From Nitrososphaerota archaeon (GTDB taxonomy: Archaea; Thermoproteota; Nitrososphaeria; Nitrososphaerales; Gagatemarchaeaceae): a stretch of 64,000 bases of DNA. Location of the stretch: positions 186,001-250,000 of the forward strand of contig JACQFN010000002.1 of assembly GCA_016200045.1 (NCBI GenBank). The letters are read 5' to 3'. Below are positions 62,996 through 64,000 of this stretch, in pieces; position 1 is the stretch's first letter, and every line of letters begins with the position of its first letter. The position numbers were made by a program, and so were the translations under genes. The notes beneath the pieces were generated by a model. That model was not told where the DNA came from. It made no database searches and worked only from the letters and a program-made list of their open reading frames with translations.

Positions 62996-64000
62996 TGGGA
63001 AAGTCAAGAAGTTCTGCGGCAACGGGAGGCACGCGAAAGCGAGGGCGATGACGCCAAGATAGAGCCACTTCCTTCTCCGAGAGACCCCTGATACTTCATC
63101 CCGGAGCTGAAGCGAAGGCGGCCTACCGGCGAGCAGGAGGACCACCACCGCAATGGCCCAGTAGTTGATGATGTACGAGGACGCGACCGTAGGGGTGTCG
63201 ATAGACAGCAGCAAGAAGACGCAGAGGTAGGTCGCCAAACGGGACGACCGAGCCCCCCAGGCGGCTGTCGATATCAGACCCCCGTCGAAGCTGGCCATCG
63301 GTAGGAGCCCGACAAACGTGAGGAGGAACCCCACGGTCGCGGCGTCCCCTATGGGAGAGAACCTCGCGTAAGCCGGCGCCGACTGGGAAGTGAAGGGGGA
63401 CAGGACGAAGTCGATGGCATACTGGGTCGCCGACGGGTTGATCTGGCAGACGGAGAAGGCGGACAGCACGCACCTCCCCTGTTGAAGGGGGAGGGCGGAC
63501 CTCACCCAAAAGAACTCGCCGGCGATGTAGAAGGTGACCGAGATGAGGAAGGCAAGGATGGGTCCCCAGATCAGGATGTCGAAGAGCTTATCGCGGTTCA
63601 CGGCGGGTCCCCTTTGGGCCGTTATGGGCCCGAACGCAGGGAAGAGGGGGGTGACGTCCGGGATGCCGGGGATCAGATATGAGATGACGCCAGCCCCCCT
63701 TTCTTTCCTTGAAGCATACCTGTGCCCGGCTTCATGGCCGACCAATATCGCGGTCACTCCCCCGGCGTAGATCAGGAACACCTGGTATCCCGGGTAGCCA
63801 GGAGCGAACTCCCCGTAGACCGTTCGCTCCAGAATCCCGAAGATGATTATCGAAACGAGCGACACGAGCCCGAGAATCAGCGGGATCGATGAAGGCTTCC
63901 TCGGGCCCTCGGCCTTCTGTCTCAAGGTCAACGCGCACTCCTCCTTCGGACCGGCGAGGAACGCGGAGAAGCCGGTCCCTTCGAGCTTGGAGAGCAGGTC
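62987..64000 (-). CDS. Site-2-protease-like (M50) membrane metalloprotease, 5' end cut by window edge
   Basis: At least 337 residues are visible; the frame stays open to the right edge, adding DLLSKLEGTGFSAFLAGPKE before the TTG at 63931, so the true start lies outside. The zinc site HEAGH sits in a membrane helix (LVGHEAGHRYASR). A second site ASFDGG takes the place of the usual NPDG motif. About six to seven helices. Family members cut membrane-bound regulators or precursors within the membrane. Confidence 0.82.
   Translation of the reverse strand, partial: DLLSKLEGTGFSAFLAGPKEECALTLRQKAEGPRKPSSIPLILGLVSLVSIIIFGILERTVYGEFAPGYPGYQVFLIYAGGVTAILVGHEAGHRYASRKERGAGVISYLIPGIPDVTPLFPAFGPITAQRGPAVNRDKLFDILIWGPILAFLISVTFYIAGEFFWVRSALPLQQGRCVLSAFSVCQINPSATQYAIDFVLSPFTSQSAPAYARFSPIGDAATVGFLLTFVGLLPMASFDGGLISTAAWGARSSRLATYLCVFLLLSIDTPTVASSYIINYWAIAVVVLLLAGRPPSLQLRDEVSGVSRRRKWLYLGVIALAFACLPLPQNFLTFPLP

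Overview
This is an archaeal chromosome segment. It carries a TATA-binding protein (tbp), the recycling ATPase RLI/ABCE1, CDC48, class I lysyl-tRNA synthetase, an archaeal signal peptidase, a Trm5-type tRNA methyltransferase and a tRNA-Arg gene with an insertion. Many genes have an AT-rich TATA element centred about 25-30 nt before a likely start codon, which implies leaderless mRNAs. GTG and TTG starts are common and the DNA is GC-rich. The mix (cytochrome b, Rieske protein and blue copper protein; a peptide ABC transporter; a glutamic G1 peptidase; large surface proteins) fits a heterotrophic, aerobic, possibly acid-adapted archaeon of the TACK/Nitrososphaerota type. That lineage guess is inference only.

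Layout. 1-19 kb is a glycan assembly locus, mostly on the minus strand. It holds two GT-C membrane glycosyltransferases (one cut by the left edge), UDP-GlcNAc 2-epimerase, a GT2 polyprenyl-phosphate glycosyltransferase, three GT4 enzymes, a DegT-family sugar aminotransferase next to GDP-mannose 4,6-dehydratase, a TylF-like methyltransferase with a frameshift, an unusual ATP-grasp/protein-phosphatase fusion, a secreted beta-helix protein and a Wzx-type flippase. 19-30.6 kb is a cell-surface locus: a Thr-rich stalk protein, a giant protein of Cys-paired modules plus a seven-bladed YVTN propeller, a methyltransferase, an Ig-like secreted protein and a G1-type glutamic peptidase with Ig-like tail (frame interrupted). 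At 30.8-32.2 kb a tRNA-Arg gene and a degenerate copy of it bracket a VapBC toxin-antitoxin pair.

32-50 kb is largely housekeeping: lysK, cdc48 (with a 365-residue intein in the first Walker A motif), hsp20, a winged-helix regulator, surE, rli, a Trm5-like gene, cytochrome b/Rieske/cupredoxin, an FAD-linked oxidase, DUF99, a PPC-domain protein, two zinc-ribbon membrane proteins and a DapB-like dehydrogenase. 50.7-58.4 kb has a PD-(D/E)XK nuclease and a five-gene dipeptide/oligopeptide ABC transporter operon. Three of its genes are interrupted: in-frame TAG codons in the binding protein and in one permease, and a 1-nt frameshift in one ATPase. 58.4-64 kb holds small membrane proteins, a winged-helix protein, signal peptidase, tbp, pyrE, a LarA-like gene and a site-2-protease-like gene cut by the right edge.

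How it works together: the left locus would make activated sugars (ManNAc-type and GDP-6-deoxyhexose-type), assemble them on a polyprenyl carrier, flip the product and decorate the Asn/Ser/Thr-rich surface proteins encoded beside it. The best candidates for something undescribed are the ATP-grasp/phosphatase fusion, the giant module/propeller protein with its neighbours, the amber-interrupted transporter operon, and the tRNA-bracketed toxin-antitoxin island. No CRISPR array, rRNA gene or transposase was seen.
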